This document shows, in pieces, positions 1 to 10,970 of a stretch of 64,000 bases of DNA. The first letter of the stretch is position 1, and the number at the start of each line of letters is the position of its first letter. The notes beneath the pieces are model-generated. The model was given only the letters and a program-made list of their open reading frames with translations. It was not told where the DNA came from and searched no databases. This DNA is from Linanthus parryae (lineage: Eukaryota > Streptophyta > Magnoliopsida > Ericales > Polemoniaceae): the NCBI GenBank assembly GCA_023055425.1, contig JALGPY010000002.1, positions 153,957,345-154,021,344 of the forward strand, written 5' to 3'. Position numbers and translations under genes: made by a program.

Positions 1-2674
1 CTTCTCTCCATTTATACCTTACCGTCTTCTTGGTTAGTGTAGTAAGCGGTCTAGCGATCTTCGAGAAATCTTTCACGAAACGTCTGTAATATCCTGCTAA
101 TCCGAGAAAACTTCTTACTTCAGACACATTCTTCGGAGTAGGCCAATCTTTGACTGCTGATATCTTTCCTGGATCCACGGATATTCCTTCCTTGGAAATT
201 ATGTGACCCAAAAATGGAACATGTTTTAGCCAAAATTCACACTTCGAGAGTTTAGCATATAACTTCTCATGTCTCAAAGTTTCTAACACTTCTTTGAGAT
301 GTTCTTCGTGTTCTTCCTCGCTCTTTGAATAAACAAGGATGTCATCAATAAAGACGACCACGAAACGATCTAGAAACGTTCTCATAACACGATTCATTAG
401 ATCCATAAATACTGCTGGAGCATTGGTCAGACCAAAAGGCATAACGGTAAACTCGTAGTGTCCATACCTCGTTCTAAAGGCTGTCTTCGGTATGTCCTTC
501 TCGGCTACTCGAAGCTGGTGATACCCTGATCTCAAGTCTATCTTTGAGAAAACACTCGCCCCTTGTAATTGATCAAACAAATCGTCAATTCGGGGTAAAG
601 GGTATTTGTTCTTGATTGTTGCGCTATTCAACTCCCTATAGTCAATGCACAATCTCAAGCTTCCGTCTTTCTTCTTCACAAACAGTACCGGTGCGCCCCA
701 AGGGGAAACACTCGGTCTTATATAACCCTTTTGGAGTAACTCTTGCAACTGATCCTTAAGTTCCTTCAACTCTACTGGCGCCATTCTATACGGTGCCTTT
801 GAAATTGGAGCTGTTCCAGGTGCTAAATCCATAGTGAATTCGATCTCTCTTCTAGGTGGCATTCCTGGAATTTCGTCCGGGAACACATCGGGAAAATCTC
901 TAACGATTGGTATTTCTTCTAGCACATTCTCCTTCTTAGATGTGTCTTGAATATAGCATAAATAAGCACTATTTCCCTTCTTCACTTGGTTGACTATGGT
1001 CAAAGCTGACACTAGTCGGATACATGGTTCTTTTGTGATACCACGGTAAGAAACTTTTTCTCCTTTTGGACCTTTAAGCCTTATCTTCTGATCGTGGCAG
1101 TCTATTACTGCACGATATTTTCCCAGCCAATCCATTCCCAATATAACATCTATCCCTCCAAGATCAAACTGTATCAGGTTCGCTGGTAGGGTACTAGCCG
1201 AAATCTTAACTTCTACTCCTTCAAAAATGGCGTCACATACTGTTACATGACCGGTTGGGGTAGCTACGGGGATGGATATTCTAGACGGCTTATCGAGACT
1301 CAATTTTTCCACAAACGATGACGAAATAAACGAATACGAAGCTCCGGAATCAAATAGAGTAAAAGCTGGTTGATCATGAACAAGAAATGTACCAGTGACT
1401 ACTCCGTTTGCTGCTTCCGCTTCAGTCCTGCTCATGACAGCGATCCTTGCGATATTCCCATTCTGTGCGGTAGTTCCTGTAGTACCAGTCCCATTATTGT
1501 TGGCGTTAGCTGGAGTGTTGTTGTTCCTATTCCCGTTCTGAACTCCATTGTTCCTTCCATTGCCTTGATTGTTCACTTGTTGTCTACCATAATTGTTGCC
1601 TCCATTATTGTTGTTGTAGTTCCCATAGTTCCGGTTTCCGCCCTGATTGTTGTTGTTGAACTGTCGGGTTCCTTGGTAATTGCCTCCTTGGTTCCCTAGT
1701 TGGTTTCCATTTGGTTTTACTCGACACTCAAACGAACGATGACCCTTCTTGCCACAGTGGTAGCAAGTGACAAGGTTTCCTTGACAGTCCTTTCCTGGAT
1801 GATTCTGTTGGCACTTCTTGCAGATATAACGGCGAGATTGCTCATCTCCATTATTCTGCTTGTTACCACGATACTGTCCTTGGTTACTTCCTCCGTGGTT
1901 AGGCTTAAACCTTTTGTCCTGACTACCTTGGTTAGTCCTACTCTGATTGTTTCCATAGCCCACGGCGTTCTCAACCTTGCGTTTCCCACGCTTCTCATCT
2001 TGTGCCTCTTGAATACGCCAAACGGCTGCAGCCCTATCATAAGCTTCCTGTAGAGTATCGTACGTCCTGCACATCCAGTCTTTCTGCAGATGAAGTTCGA
2101 GACCAGACATGAACTTCCTGACTTTAGTCGCTTCATCAGGCATCAGCTGACCTACGAATCGGGATAATTCCATGAATTTCTTGAAGTACTCGGTCACGGA
2201 ACCGTTTCCTTGTGTCAGATTCACGAAGTCTAAGTACTTTTGATCCTGGACATGGTCCGGATAAAAGCGAGTGCGAAGTGCGGTTTGAAGAGCCTCCCAA
2301 TTGAAATTGGGTTGCGCCAAAAAGTTCTGGCGCGTACTCCTCCACCATGTATTAGCTTCGTTCTTCAAGTAGAATGCCGCGCAAACCATCTTGCGGTCTT
2401 CGGGGCACTCAACTAGCTCAAGGATCTTATCCATCTCATCGATCCAATTCTCGAGCTCAACAGGGTCCTCATTGCCTATGAAGTTCCCTGGCTTCATGTC
2501 TGCCACTTTCTTGGCCCAATTAGCGTTATTCTGTTCTCTCTGGTTTGCGTTCTGCGCCATCTGAGCAAATTGTGCGAAGAACTGCTCCATGTTGTTGTTG
2601 TTGTTGTTGTTTGGTGCGGCCATTGGTACTTGGCGATTTCTCCTGGTGTAGTATTGATGTGGTCTATCAGTCAT
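1..2674 (-). CDS. Gag-pol polyprotein (gag, protease, reverse transcriptase), 3' end outside window
   Basis: The frame is open from the ATG at 2674 to the window edge (891 codons visible). An Asn-rich N terminus leads into the retrotransposon gag domain (about residues 45-215; NWIDEMDKI and TWWRS are visible). The CCHC knuckle [14 protein letters not shown] is at residues 304-317 (1765-1724), followed by an Asn/Gly-rich linker. The aspartic protease has D442-S-G-A (FDSGASYSF). The RT follows from about residue 600, with the FIDDILVYS active site (Asp777-Asp778, near 346-341) and the conserved [20 protein letters not shown] block. The ATG at 2674 is the first in frame; another in-frame Met lies about 16 codons in. 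No stop or shift was found. The product would assemble particles and reverse-transcribe the element RNA. RNase H and integrase are beyond the edge. Confidence 0.93.
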   Translation of the reverse strand, partial: MTDRPHQYYTRRNRQVPMAAPNNNNNNNMEQFFAQFAQMAQNANQREQNNANWAKKVADMKPGNFIGNEDPVELENWIDEMDKILELVECPEDRKMVCAAFYLKNEANTWWRSTRQNFLAQPNFNWEALQTALRTRFYPDHVQDQKYLDFVNLTQGNGSVTEYFKKFMELSRFVGQLMPDEATKVRKFMSGLELHLQKDWMCRTYDTLQEAYDRAAAVWRIQEAQDEKRGKRKVENAVGYGNNQSRTNQGSQDKRFKPNHGGSNQGQYRGNKQNNGDEQSRRYICKKCQQNHPGKDCQGNLVTCYHCGKKGHRSFECRVKPNGNQLGNQGGNYQGTRQFNNNNQGGNRNYGNYNNNNGGNNYGRQQVNNQGNGRNNGVQNGNRNNNTPANANNNGTGTTGTTAQNGNIARIAVMSRTEAEAANGVVTGTFLVHDQPAFTLFDSGASYSFISSSFVEKLSLDKPSRISIPVATPTGHVTVCDAIFEGVEVKISASTLPANLIQFDLGGIDVILGMDWLGKYRAVIDCHDQKIRLKGPKGEKVSYRGITKEPCIRLVSALTIVNQVKKGNSAYLCYIQDTSKKENVLEEIPIVRDFPDVFPDEIPGMPPRREIEFTMDLAPGTAPISKAPYRMAPVELKELKDQLQELLQKGYIRPSVSPWGAPVLFVKKKDGSLRLCIDYRELNSATIKNKYPLPRIDDLFDQLQGASVFSKIDLRSGYHQLRVAEKDIPKTAFRTRYGHYEFTVMPFGLTNAPAVFMDLMNRVMRTFLDRFVVVFIDDILVYSKSEEEHEEHLKEVLETLRHEKLYAKLSKCEFWLKHVPFLGHIISKEGISVDPGKISAVKDWPTPKNVSEVRSFLGLAGYYRRFVKDFSKIARPLTTLTKKTVRYKWRE

Positions 2675-3699
2675 AATCCATACACTATAGCCTATTGTAT
2701 TACTTATAAAGTACCAAGAAGTACAAACAATCACGCATATACGGCATGTAGTGCACAATTAAACAAGTAATGTCACACATTGACCATCATTTAACTCAAC
2801 TACTCATGTATTTCCACATAGACTGATCACGTCTCAATTTTTCATCTACTTCCAAAATTGGAAAAAGGATCAATCAATCAAGAAAAAATTGCAAATTTTG
2901 GTGTGCAACACCCTCTCTGAGTCTACTTTCATAATCTAGAAGAATCAATTCAAAATCAATTGTAAAACTCGAGATATAAATGAAACTCTACAGCTGCTGT
3001 CACAGCCCACCAGAACAGAAACACCGACTTTGAAAAGGCTTAAATTGACCTTAAAATTCTCAAAATGAGCTAGGCTTTCTCTGGGAGTTAGCCAAACGTG
3101 TCTAATAGTCGCCATAAAAATTTGGGGTCAAAACAAGATCTGGAAGATAGGTAACAATCGAAAATGCTACAGCTAGTCACTTTGCAATTCTGCTACTGAA
3201 CCGTCAACTTTGGAAATTCGTAGCTAATTCTCCAGGACTCGTATGGGGTTGAAATTTTTATGGGAGATACCTGGGTATGTCTACTTTCTGGGAAAAATTC
3301 AGGGAAAAATAACTCCAAAGTTAAATACGTCTGCTACAACGAAAACTCACTGCTGCGCAGATTCAACAGCACCCAAAAATCAAAGTTTTCGCGTTCTAAC
3401 TCCATGAACACTTTCTAAGCCCATAATTAATGATAGCAAGCATAACACAACCTTAATTCATCAAATCATACTCCAAAATTCCAGAGAACTTAAATTTATA
3501 AAACTTCCCAAATCAGGTCTTCAAAGCAAAACATTATTCATCCCAAAGCAAAACGCTAAGAATTCAACTCTAGCCCAAAAGTGACTATTCAAGAATCGTT
3601 CTAATACTTCAAATGTTGCTTGGCTATGGAGCTTTATTCAAACCAATAAATAAAAACTTAAAGCATCTAGTCTAAGAAATCTAAAGAACTCTAATAATC
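2675..3699 (-). other. Retrotransposon leader, noncoding part
   Basis: About 1 kb between the leader reading frames and gag. It is AT-rich, with no long frame on either strand and no recognisable motif. It lies inside the gypsy element between primer-binding site and gag, where packaging or translation signals would be expected, but none can be identified by eye. Confidence 0.6.
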
Positions 3700-4080
3700 T
3701 TAATCGTCGTCCTCATCGCTTTCGTCCATCTCTTCCTCTTCATCGGAATCATACTCGTGCTCTTCATCTTCACTAGGGTCTTCTTCACTTTCTTCATATT
3801 CCATGGGATCTTCTTCAATCTCGGGGTATTCATCGACATCTTCCATTGGATCTTCTTCTACTTCTTCATCGTCACTAGAATCTATAATAATCACTTCTTT
3901 TTCATCACTAGAGCTTATGTAGATCACGTCTTCTTCATCACTGGACTTTATCTCAATAACTGTATAACTTTGCCACTTAAGGTAAGTTTCCATCAACAAC
4001 TTGCATATGAAATCTGCACTTACCGTCCATTCACCTTGGCAACGATAATCCCTATCATTCAAACGATTCATCCTGCCCAT
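3700..4080 (-). CDS. Leader reading frame with tandem SUMO-interaction-like repeats and an acidic tail
   Basis: A 126-codon frame in phase with the H3-tail-like frame and separated from it by one TAA plus three codons. Residues 41-73 (3960-3862) are three consecutive 11-residue repeats, VIEIKSSDEED, VIYISSSDEKE and VIIIDSSDDEE. Each is a hydrophobic V-I-x-I core followed by Ser and acidic residues, the layout of a SUMO-interacting motif. The remainder is almost all Glu/Asp with a repeated EEDP block. It could be the C-terminal half of a read-through or once-intact leader protein. No enzyme domain is seen. The SUMO reading is from motif shape only; a generic acidic chaperone-like tail is the alternative. 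Confidence 0.5.
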   Translation of the reverse strand: MGRMNRLNDRDYRCQGEWTVSADFICKLLMETYLKWQSYTVIEIKSSDEEDVIYISSSDEKEVIIIDSSDDEEVEEDPMEDVDEYPEIEEDPMEYEESEEDPSEDEEHEYDSDEEEEMDESDEDDD

Positions 4081-4089
4081 GATGTTGCT

Positions 4090-4329
4090 TTATTTTGTAA
4101 TAATATCCCCAAACATCGGTTTCATAGGTAATGCCTTCACCATACAGTAAGCCTGAAAAGCTGGATTTCTATATCGAGGGAATTCTAAGGCTCGGAATCT
4201 ATCTTCACAATATTGAACCACGCGGTCACGAAAATTTGGAAAATCTTCACCTTCGACCCAACGTGTCACAACAGGATGCTTCTCTACTGGCAACACACGC
4301 TTCCTTGCTGTATGCTTAGTTCTAGCCAT
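4090..4329 (-). CDS. Leader reading frame with a histone H3-tail-like N terminus
   Basis: A 79-codon frame in the leader, 356 nt after the primer-binding site. The product begins MARTKHTARKR. Plant and animal histone H3 begins MARTKQTARKS, so eight of the first nine tail residues match, including the contexts of Lys4 (ARTK) and Lys9 (TARK). The similarity stops there: the rest (DRVVQYCEDRF, FPRYRNPAFQAY) is not a histone fold and I do not recognise it. The frame stops at TAA 4092-4090, and the same frame reopens at once into the acidic segment at 4080-3700, so the two were probably one protein of about 209 residues. Function unknown. Possible roles (inference) are being modified by host histone methyltransferases or binding a chromodomain; chance or a captured fragment is the alternative. 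Confidence 0.6.
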   Translation of the reverse strand: MARTKHTARKRVLPVEKHPVVTRWVEGEDFPNFRDRVVQYCEDRFRALEFPRYRNPAFQAYCMVKALPMKPMFGDIITK

Positions 4330-4684
4330 CTACAAGAGGAAACAACTTAATAAATCTCTAATTTAAAAGGCATAAACCGTAATCCAAATAACTACTCTTC
4401 GCAGACCAATAATTATTTCCAAGACTCCAAATCGATGGTTCCAACACTTTTGAAGAATCTCCCAACGAAGTCTCTTAAAGTCGGCCTAACTTAGATTCCA
4501 ATTGGAATACTCCAAATCGAATGGGTGGATGGGCACTTGTTTTCTATCCTATTTTCTAAACACTTACACATAACAATCCTATCCATACTACCCAAATTCC
4601 CACGGCTTGTCGAATTTTAAGTTATCTTCTCCTATATTCATTTTAGTTGCCCTAACAAGTTTCAAATTTTCTTTTTAGAATGCT

Positions 4685-4697
4685 GGCTCTGATACCA
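4685..4697 (-). other. Primer-binding site of the gypsy element
   Basis: The minus strand reads TGGTATCAGAGCC, complementary to the 3' end of initiator tRNA-Met, the usual plant LTR-element primer. It starts two bases inside the LTR boundary at 4700. Confidence 0.93.
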
Positions 4698-4699
4698 CC

Positions 4700-6983
4700 T
4701 GTAACACCCCCAAATGGCCCAAGCCGGAGACCCGGGGATGTCACTCCGTACCCGAGAGGAGCCCGGATACAAGGAGATTTTATAACATGGTTCACAAGCA
4801 CACACATCCACAATAATAGATTAAATCCAATTAAAATAATGTATTATCATAAACCTTCGTCCTAGCCACAAACCGGCAAAACAACTAAAGCGTTTAAACT
4901 ACTAGAGAGTTCAATTCAAATAAAACAATACTACTAATGTCGTCCCATGTGATGCGCGTCCCTTTCTACGCCCGATAACCTTCCTCTAAACCTGTGGTGC
5001 GGAATGAAAAAGAAACACCACAGTACAAAATCAGCATTGAAATACTGGTAAGCAAACATCCAAACATGTAAAATGATGATGGATAGTTATAAAACAAGAC
5101 TCATTTGTAAGTAAGAGTTTTTCGCAAACACAGCGGTAATAAAGTTGGCTCTTGTTTCAAAACATAAGAGTTCCCAATTCCATAATATATTTCCAAATCA
5201 ATTTCCATATTATTAGGAAAAATCCAAATCCAGTGTTAACTTCGTTCCGTTAACAAAACCAACAAATCCATTATTACTTTTGTTGTGACGGGGAAAACCA
5301 AATACTACAGCGTGCATGACCTTAAGTGTCGACACCCCCCAAAGACTACGCCGGTCAGAGGAGTGAGTACATGTTATTGTCCGGGGACTTGCAACCGGAT
5401 TAAAAAGAGACGGGACCGCAGCCAACACCGCCCAAAGAATAATAACGTCCCGCACAACATCTTCCACTTTACGTTATAGTTCATTCATTATCATGGTGAT
5501 GTTTTCGTCGAAAAACATTTAACAAGTAGAAATCACATATTCCAAGTCATGTATCATGTAAACACATTTTGAGACGTAATAAATCAAATATTCGTTTGAC
5601 ACGAAGGAGATAAGCACACTAGGCTTGGCACATTTACTTACCTCAAAGCAAATTCCAACAATAGCAATCAATCAACGTACTCTACGTACTCGTCGTCGAC
5701 GAACTCGTTACCTACACATAACAATATGCTAATCAAACCAATATTCTAGCAATATATTTGCTATACTAATTACATGCATATGATAGTCCATGGTTTAGGG
5801 TTCTAACACTTCCCCAACATCTCATTAAAATCATGCTCCAAAATAAGACCCAAAGCTTTGCCTCAAAATCCCCTAACCCAAAGCATACATAATCCATCAT
5901 ACTCCACCAAATCTATTACTCCAGTTTCCCAAACAGATCATGGTCTAGAAACAGTTCCATTGAATTCAAAACGTTCTAAATAATAAGTTTAGCCTCAAAC
6001 GGATCTTAATTTCGATTCCTGAATCAAAAGTTACACTAGTTTCAAGTTTCCAACTTCATTCAAAATATCCATACGGGAATTGTCAATCTTCATGAAACTT
6101 TTCCCCCAAGCATCTAATTCATCCTATAATCATACTAAACCTAATATAACATGATTCCCACATTCAAATCAGATTGTTATCCACCTATTATGATCATTCA
6201 AACTCCCAAATCATTCAATCAAACTTCCCTTTCAAACTAGGGTTTCTTCCCAACACTCAAGAACATGATAAACCCTAAAACTTGATAATAAATCCTACGA
6301 ATCCATGAACAATGATCCTAACAATAACAAACTGAAATTTAGAGATTGCATGCAACGTACATGAATCATGAACAAGTGATCACAAGATCAAGAGATCAAC
6401 AAGAGAAAAGAGAAAAAGAAACAAAACAACCCAACCCGCTCAACCCGCCGCCCATAGAGGCGGACGGAGAGAGAGACGGACGGGGATAGGGAGAAAGAAA
6501 GAGAGAAAAGAGAAAAGAAAGAAAGAAAAGAGAGAAAAAGAGAGAGAGAGAGAGAGAGTTACCTTGCCGGAAAAGAGAGAGAGCGGCGGCGGTGGGGTGG
6601 CCGTCGGTCACAAGGGAGAGAGAGAGTGAGAGAGGGACGGGTAGAGTAGGGAGACGTGAGAGGGATTAGGAAAAATAGGAGAGTGAGGGTTTTTATGAGA
6701 GTTAGAATTAAAATTAACTTCATAAGTAGGAAACCCTCTTGGATTAGGAAACTTTTATTGTAGGAAGAAATTTAGGTCAAAAGACACTTATTTCCCCTTA
6801 GTTTTGCCAAGAGACAAACACCTCCCCCCAACTCAAGTAAAAGACACTAAAACCTTTGATTAAAGTCACAAAGTTCCCCCCAAACTCTCAAAGCATTATA
6901 ATTAACTCTCTATAATTACTTTAACTTCCCAACACTTATATTAATATCACAAAATACCCGTAGTCACAAAACGGGGTATTTCA
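4700..6983 (-). repeat. 5' LTR of the gypsy element (2284 bp)
   Basis: On the minus strand it starts TGAAATACCCCGTTTTGTG at 6983 and ends GGGGGTGTTACA at 4700, next to the primer-binding site. The LTR contains a GA-rich microsatellite near 6480-6560. Short frames inside have no family resemblance. It is related in sequence to the solo LTR at 56228-58596: both start TGTAACACCCC on the plus strand and share internal blocks such as the one near 5610 and 56410. Confidence 0.9.
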
Positions 6984-6988
6984 AACAC
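6984..6988 (+). other. Gypsy target-site bases AACAC
   Basis: These five bases abut the LTR end and belong to the interrupted copia RNase H codons. The matching copy of the duplication should lie beyond the left edge of the window, so it cannot be confirmed here. Confidence 0.5.
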
Positions 6989-9900
6989 AGTAACCAGAAG
7001 TGGAGCGGCGTGTGTCTGGGCAACCAGCCCAATCGGCATCAGTGTAGGCGGTGAGAGAATCAGCAGTAGAGACAGAGAACCGGAGACCATGCTCAAGTGT
7101 GCCACTGATGTAGCGCAAGATACGCTTCAGGGCATGAAAGTGCGGCTCACGGGGGTCGTGCATGAAGAGACAGACCTGCTGAACCGCATACTGAATGTCT
7201 GGTCGAGTGAACGTGAGATACAGCAGGGCCCCAGCAAGGCTACGGTATAGCGTAGGATCAGCAACCGGGGGGCCGGAACTAGCTGTGAGTTTACTACCGA
7301 CCTCAACAGGGGTGGCAGTAGACTTACAGGTCGACATAGAGGCACGACGAAGGATGTCTGTCGCGTACTGGTGCTGAGACAGGAACAAGCCGGACGAATC
7401 ACGGGTGACAGCAATGCCCAGAAAGTGATGCAGGTGGCCCATATCAGTCATATATAGCAAACTCTCCAGAGAGCTGGGAGACAATCTGATCCAAGACTGT
7501 TGGGGACGACCCAGTGATAACGATATCATCCACATATAGCAGGAGGTAGACAATGTCGGAGCCGCGGTTGTAGACAAAAAGAGACTCATCACACGAACAA
7601 CCAGAGAAACTGATAGTCTGTGTGAGGACGGTGGCAAATCGCTGAAACCAAGCACGAGGAGCCTGCTTCAGACCATATAAGGACTTGCGTAACCGGCAAA
7701 CAAAGTCGGGATGGCGTGTGTCGCGGTAGCCAGGGGGTTGATGCATGTATACCGTCTCAGAGAGATCACCATGTAGAAAAGCGTTCTTGACGTCCAGCTG
7801 ACGGATAGGCCAAGAGCGTGTGACGGCAATGCTGAGAACTGTACGAATGGTGGTCGGTTTGATAACCAAGCTGAACGTCTCCTCACATCGATCCCAACCA
7901 TCTGGGACTTCCCATTAGCTACCAACCGCGCTTTATAGCGCTGCAGACTGCCATCAGCGTGAAACTTGTGGCGAAAGAGCCACATGGCGCGCAGAACATT
8001 AGCCCCTGTCGGGCGACGAACCAGATCCCAAGTATGGTTCGTAACCATAGCTCCAAACTCATCATCCATGGCCGCTTTCCAGTGAGGATCCGACAAGGCA
8101 AGGATGTGGGATTTTGGAAGGGGCGAGATGGGGTCAGGAGACTGGGCAGCTAAGGTGAGACGAGTGACTGGTTTGACTATGCCATGCATGGATCTGGTAG
8201 TCATCTAAGGAGAGAGATGGGGAGGAGAAGTGGCCACTGGACTCGGTGTGGATGACTCAGGGGGGTCAGGCAACAGAGGTACAGTGGGTGTAGTATGAGG
8301 GCGAGTGGACACAGACCGACGGACGTAGTGCTGTGGAAAAGGTTCCACAAGATTCCTGGACGGGGTAAGCTCTGGAGGTGCCCTAGGAGGTGTGAGTGAG
8401 GATGTGGGTGCCCTAGGAGGTGTGGGTGAGGGTGCGGGAGCCACAGGGTGTAGAGCACGATGAGTGAAAAGAGGATATGGAAGACTGTCATCGGGATCAG
8501 ACGTCCTGTGAACAGAGGGAGACACTGACCCAGGAGAGGAGAAAGGAAACACCGTCTCATCAAAGGTGACGTGACGGGAAGTGTGAACCCGACCAGTACT
8601 CAAGTCTAGACACCTGTACCCGCGATGATTAAGAGGGTACCCCAGAAAGACACATCGAACAGAGCGCGGTGCAAGCTTGTGACGCAAGGTGGCAGAGAGA
8701 TTCGGGTAACACAAACATCCGAACGTGCGGAGATGGTCATATCGGGGAAGACGATGATAGAGAATGGTGGTAGGAAAATCACCGTTGAGAGCTTTGGTGG
8801 GGAGAATGTTGTGGAGATAGACAGCAGTGAGAACAGACTCAACCCAGAAGCGAGGAGACATGGAGGCCTGAGAGAGAAGGGTACGAGATATGTCATTGAT
8901 ACGACGTATCATACGTTCGGCCTTGCCGTTTTGAGGAGACGTTTGCGGACAAGCAAATCGAAAAACAATACCACTGGACTTGGTGAACTCATGAAATACA
9001 GAGTTATCGAATTCTCCCCCAAGGTCGCACTGAAAACTCTTGATGTTACGAGAAAACAGGGTATGCACATACGTGTGGAATTGTTTGAAGTGAGTGAAGG
9101 CATCCGATTTAAGTTTTAATGGAAAGACCCATAGAAAATGCGAGTAATCATCAAGTAAGAGAAGATAATACTTGAAATTAGATTTGCTAGCAACAGGGGA
9201 TGTCCAAATATCACTATGAATAATGTCAAACGGAGCCACAGTACAAGATTGTGAAGGGGCAAAGGGAAGTCTAACGTGTTTGCCGAGTTGGCATGCATGG
9301 CACAATCCGGTTTGCTCAGTTTTAGTATAAGAAATGAAATGACTAGAGCTAAGTTGATCTAAGACGTGGCGACCAGGATGTCCAAGGCGGTTGTGCCACA
9401 CTAGGGCTGGAAGAATGACAAGAGACTGGGTTGGAGAGGGGGACGGGGTGGAAATAAGAGGATAGAGGTCCCCTGAACTATTGCTCCGAAGTAAAAGGGT
9501 CCCCGAGTGAAGATCCTTCACAGAAAAGCCACTTGGGTCAAACTCGATAGAGACATTATTATCAATGGTGAACTGACGGACAGAGACAAGATTCTTAATG
9601 ATGTTGGGAGCAAGAAGGACATTTTTTAGGTGTAGGGGACGGTCTAGGGTAGTAATAGTCTGCTGACCGGAACCACACACTGGAATTTTCATGCCATTAC
9701 CGACCATCATATCAGAAATTGGAGAATGCGATGAGACAGACGAGAGAGTACCTGTCTAATATGTGAGATGAGAGGAGGCCCCTGAGTCCATGTACCAAGT
9801 CTTATCCGGAGCATTATGGGTCATACCAGCAAGTTCCGAACTCAAAGCAGTAACTGAGGGAGACGAACCCACGGTGGCAGCAAGAACCTGTGGACGCTGA

Positions 9901-10160
9901 GCAGGTCCAGGACCAAGAATACCTGACGTGGCTAAAAGGGTGGCCTGAGAAGGACCCGATGATGCAGCCGGGTACGATGGGGCAGGGCACCACACCCAAC
10001 TGCCTTGAGGATAGGCAGGCAATGGGGGGTGCTGCTGAGGGTGCAGTTGAGTGCAACTGCGTCCTTTCCGACTAGACTGACGACGACCACCACACTGGGT
10101 TGGTGGTGATGTCGTAAGAGGATTAGCGACTGTCTGAAGAGATCCTTGATACGCGACCAT
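6984..10160 (-). pseudogene. Copia pol pseudogene (protease, integrase, RT, partial RNase H)
   Basis: The protease motif WYMDSGASSHLTY is near 9800-9760, directly followed by an in-frame TAG at about 9756. Integrase lies within 9710-8205, with CHACQLGKH, the GKAER motif and the catalytic-core block DIIHSDIWTSPV. RT follows, with RQLDVKNAFLHGDL, KSLYGLKQAPRAWF and the active site LLLYVDDIVITGSS in 7869-7444. RNase H begins DADWAGCPDTRRSTSGYCV and is cut by the gypsy LTR at 6983. There are further breaks: a stop at 8205 and frame changes near 7870 and 7655. The element is non-functional. Several regions remain open for hundreds of codons, so decay is moderate. Confidence 0.88.
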
Positions 10161-10827
10161 TGCAAACCAAACAAACTTCCAACTTTATCACAACACAAAC
10201 CACAGCCAGTCAAACAGTGCACAATAAATTGACGAGGCACATCAAAGCACTTAAAGCTGGTTGGTTGTAGTGTTTTGACCACCAAGAGGAAATAAGTGGA
10301 CCCACAAGTGAAAATTGATCACCCAAGTAATAATAAAAAAATAGCCCACAAATGTATCTGTGGCTCATATACAGAACACAAGTCACCAACAGTCAAGTGG
10401 AAAAAGGAGTTGTGACGATGATAAGTACGGTGACCAGAGAGAGGGTTATTGTGCGAAGGTTTGCCAAGTAGATTGAATCGCGCAGCTAGGGCAGCGAAGT
10501 GACTAGGGCAGCGACGAAAGGGGACGGAACTGAGGCCGGTGGCGTCGCAAGTAGAACTGGAGGCCGGCGGCGCTGGGTTCTGTTCGCAAGGAGGACAGAT
10601 GCGAACGGCGCTGGGTTCAGTCGGACTCAGTGCTTGGCTCGTCTGAGTTTGCTTCGGCGAACAGAATCAGAGAGCAAGGAAGCGGGACGGGTTGGGAGAT
10701 CACCGCCGCTGAGATCGACGGGATGAGCGGAAGCGAGAGAGAGAGAGAGATCGGAGCAATAGTGCGGCGGCGGCGACGGCAGTGCACAGGAAGAGGATGT
10801 GCGGCTGCGGCGACAGCGTCTGGAGTT
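10161..10827 (-). other. Leader of copia element 1
   Basis: The stretch between primer-binding site and protease. It is GC-rich near 10500-10820, with no gag-like frame and no CCHC knuckle on the minus strand. This indicates a deletion of gag. Confidence 0.6.
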
Positions 10828-10839
10828 GCTCTGATACCA
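10828..10839 (-). other. Primer-binding site of copia element 1
   Basis: The minus strand reads TGGTATCAGAGC directly after the LTR, complementary to the 3' end of initiator tRNA-Met. Confidence 0.9.
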
Positions 10840-10970
10840 TGTAAGTGGAAAAAACTTCCGTGTCCTTTTCATTGAGTATTTACACCTTTAAATAGATAAT
10901 TACAATACTAATTACACAAAGTAGTCCTCTACTAATTACATGACAAGTCCTACAACTATTACCCTCGACA
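10840..10970 (-). repeat. 5' LTR of copia element 1 (131 bp)
   Basis: On the minus strand it begins TGTCGAGGGTAATAG and ends TTCCACTTACA next to the primer-binding site. A TATTTAAAGG stretch is the likely TATA box. The short length is typical of several copia lineages. Confidence 0.85.

Larger units (their letters stand above)
1..6983 (-). mobile_element. Tekay/Del-type Ty3/gypsy LTR retrotransposon, 5' part
   Basis: Reading the minus strand from right to left the order is 5' LTR (6983-4700), a tRNA-Met-type primer-binding site (4697-4685), a long leader with extra reading frames, then gag-pol running off the left edge of the window. The long LTR with TG...CA ends, the CCHC knuckle, the protease-RT order and the RT motifs fit the Tekay/Del chromovirus lineage; the integrase and any chromodomain would lie outside. 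The right end abuts the RNase H region of a copia element, so this is a nested insertion. The gag-pol frame is uninterrupted over the visible 2.67 kb, so the copy looks young. The lineage is inferred from LTR and gag style, not from a tree. Confidence 0.9.
6984..10970 (-). mobile_element. Ty1/copia element 1, interrupted by the gypsy insertion, gag deleted
   Basis: The minus-strand order is a 131-bp LTR (10970-10840), primer-binding site, short leader, then protease, integrase, RT and the start of RNase H, cut at 6984 by the gypsy LTR. The remaining RNase H and the 3' LTR must lie left of the window. Only about 670 bp separate the primer-binding site from the protease, with no gag frame, so gag has been lost. 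It inserted into the dispersed repeat that continues at 10971; TTTCA (10971-10975) is the expected target-site flank. Confidence 0.85.

Noticed and set aside
1717..2348. Minus-strand frames in another phase over gag
   Set aside because: They overlap the true gag-pol frame, which has the zinc knuckle and is open throughout.
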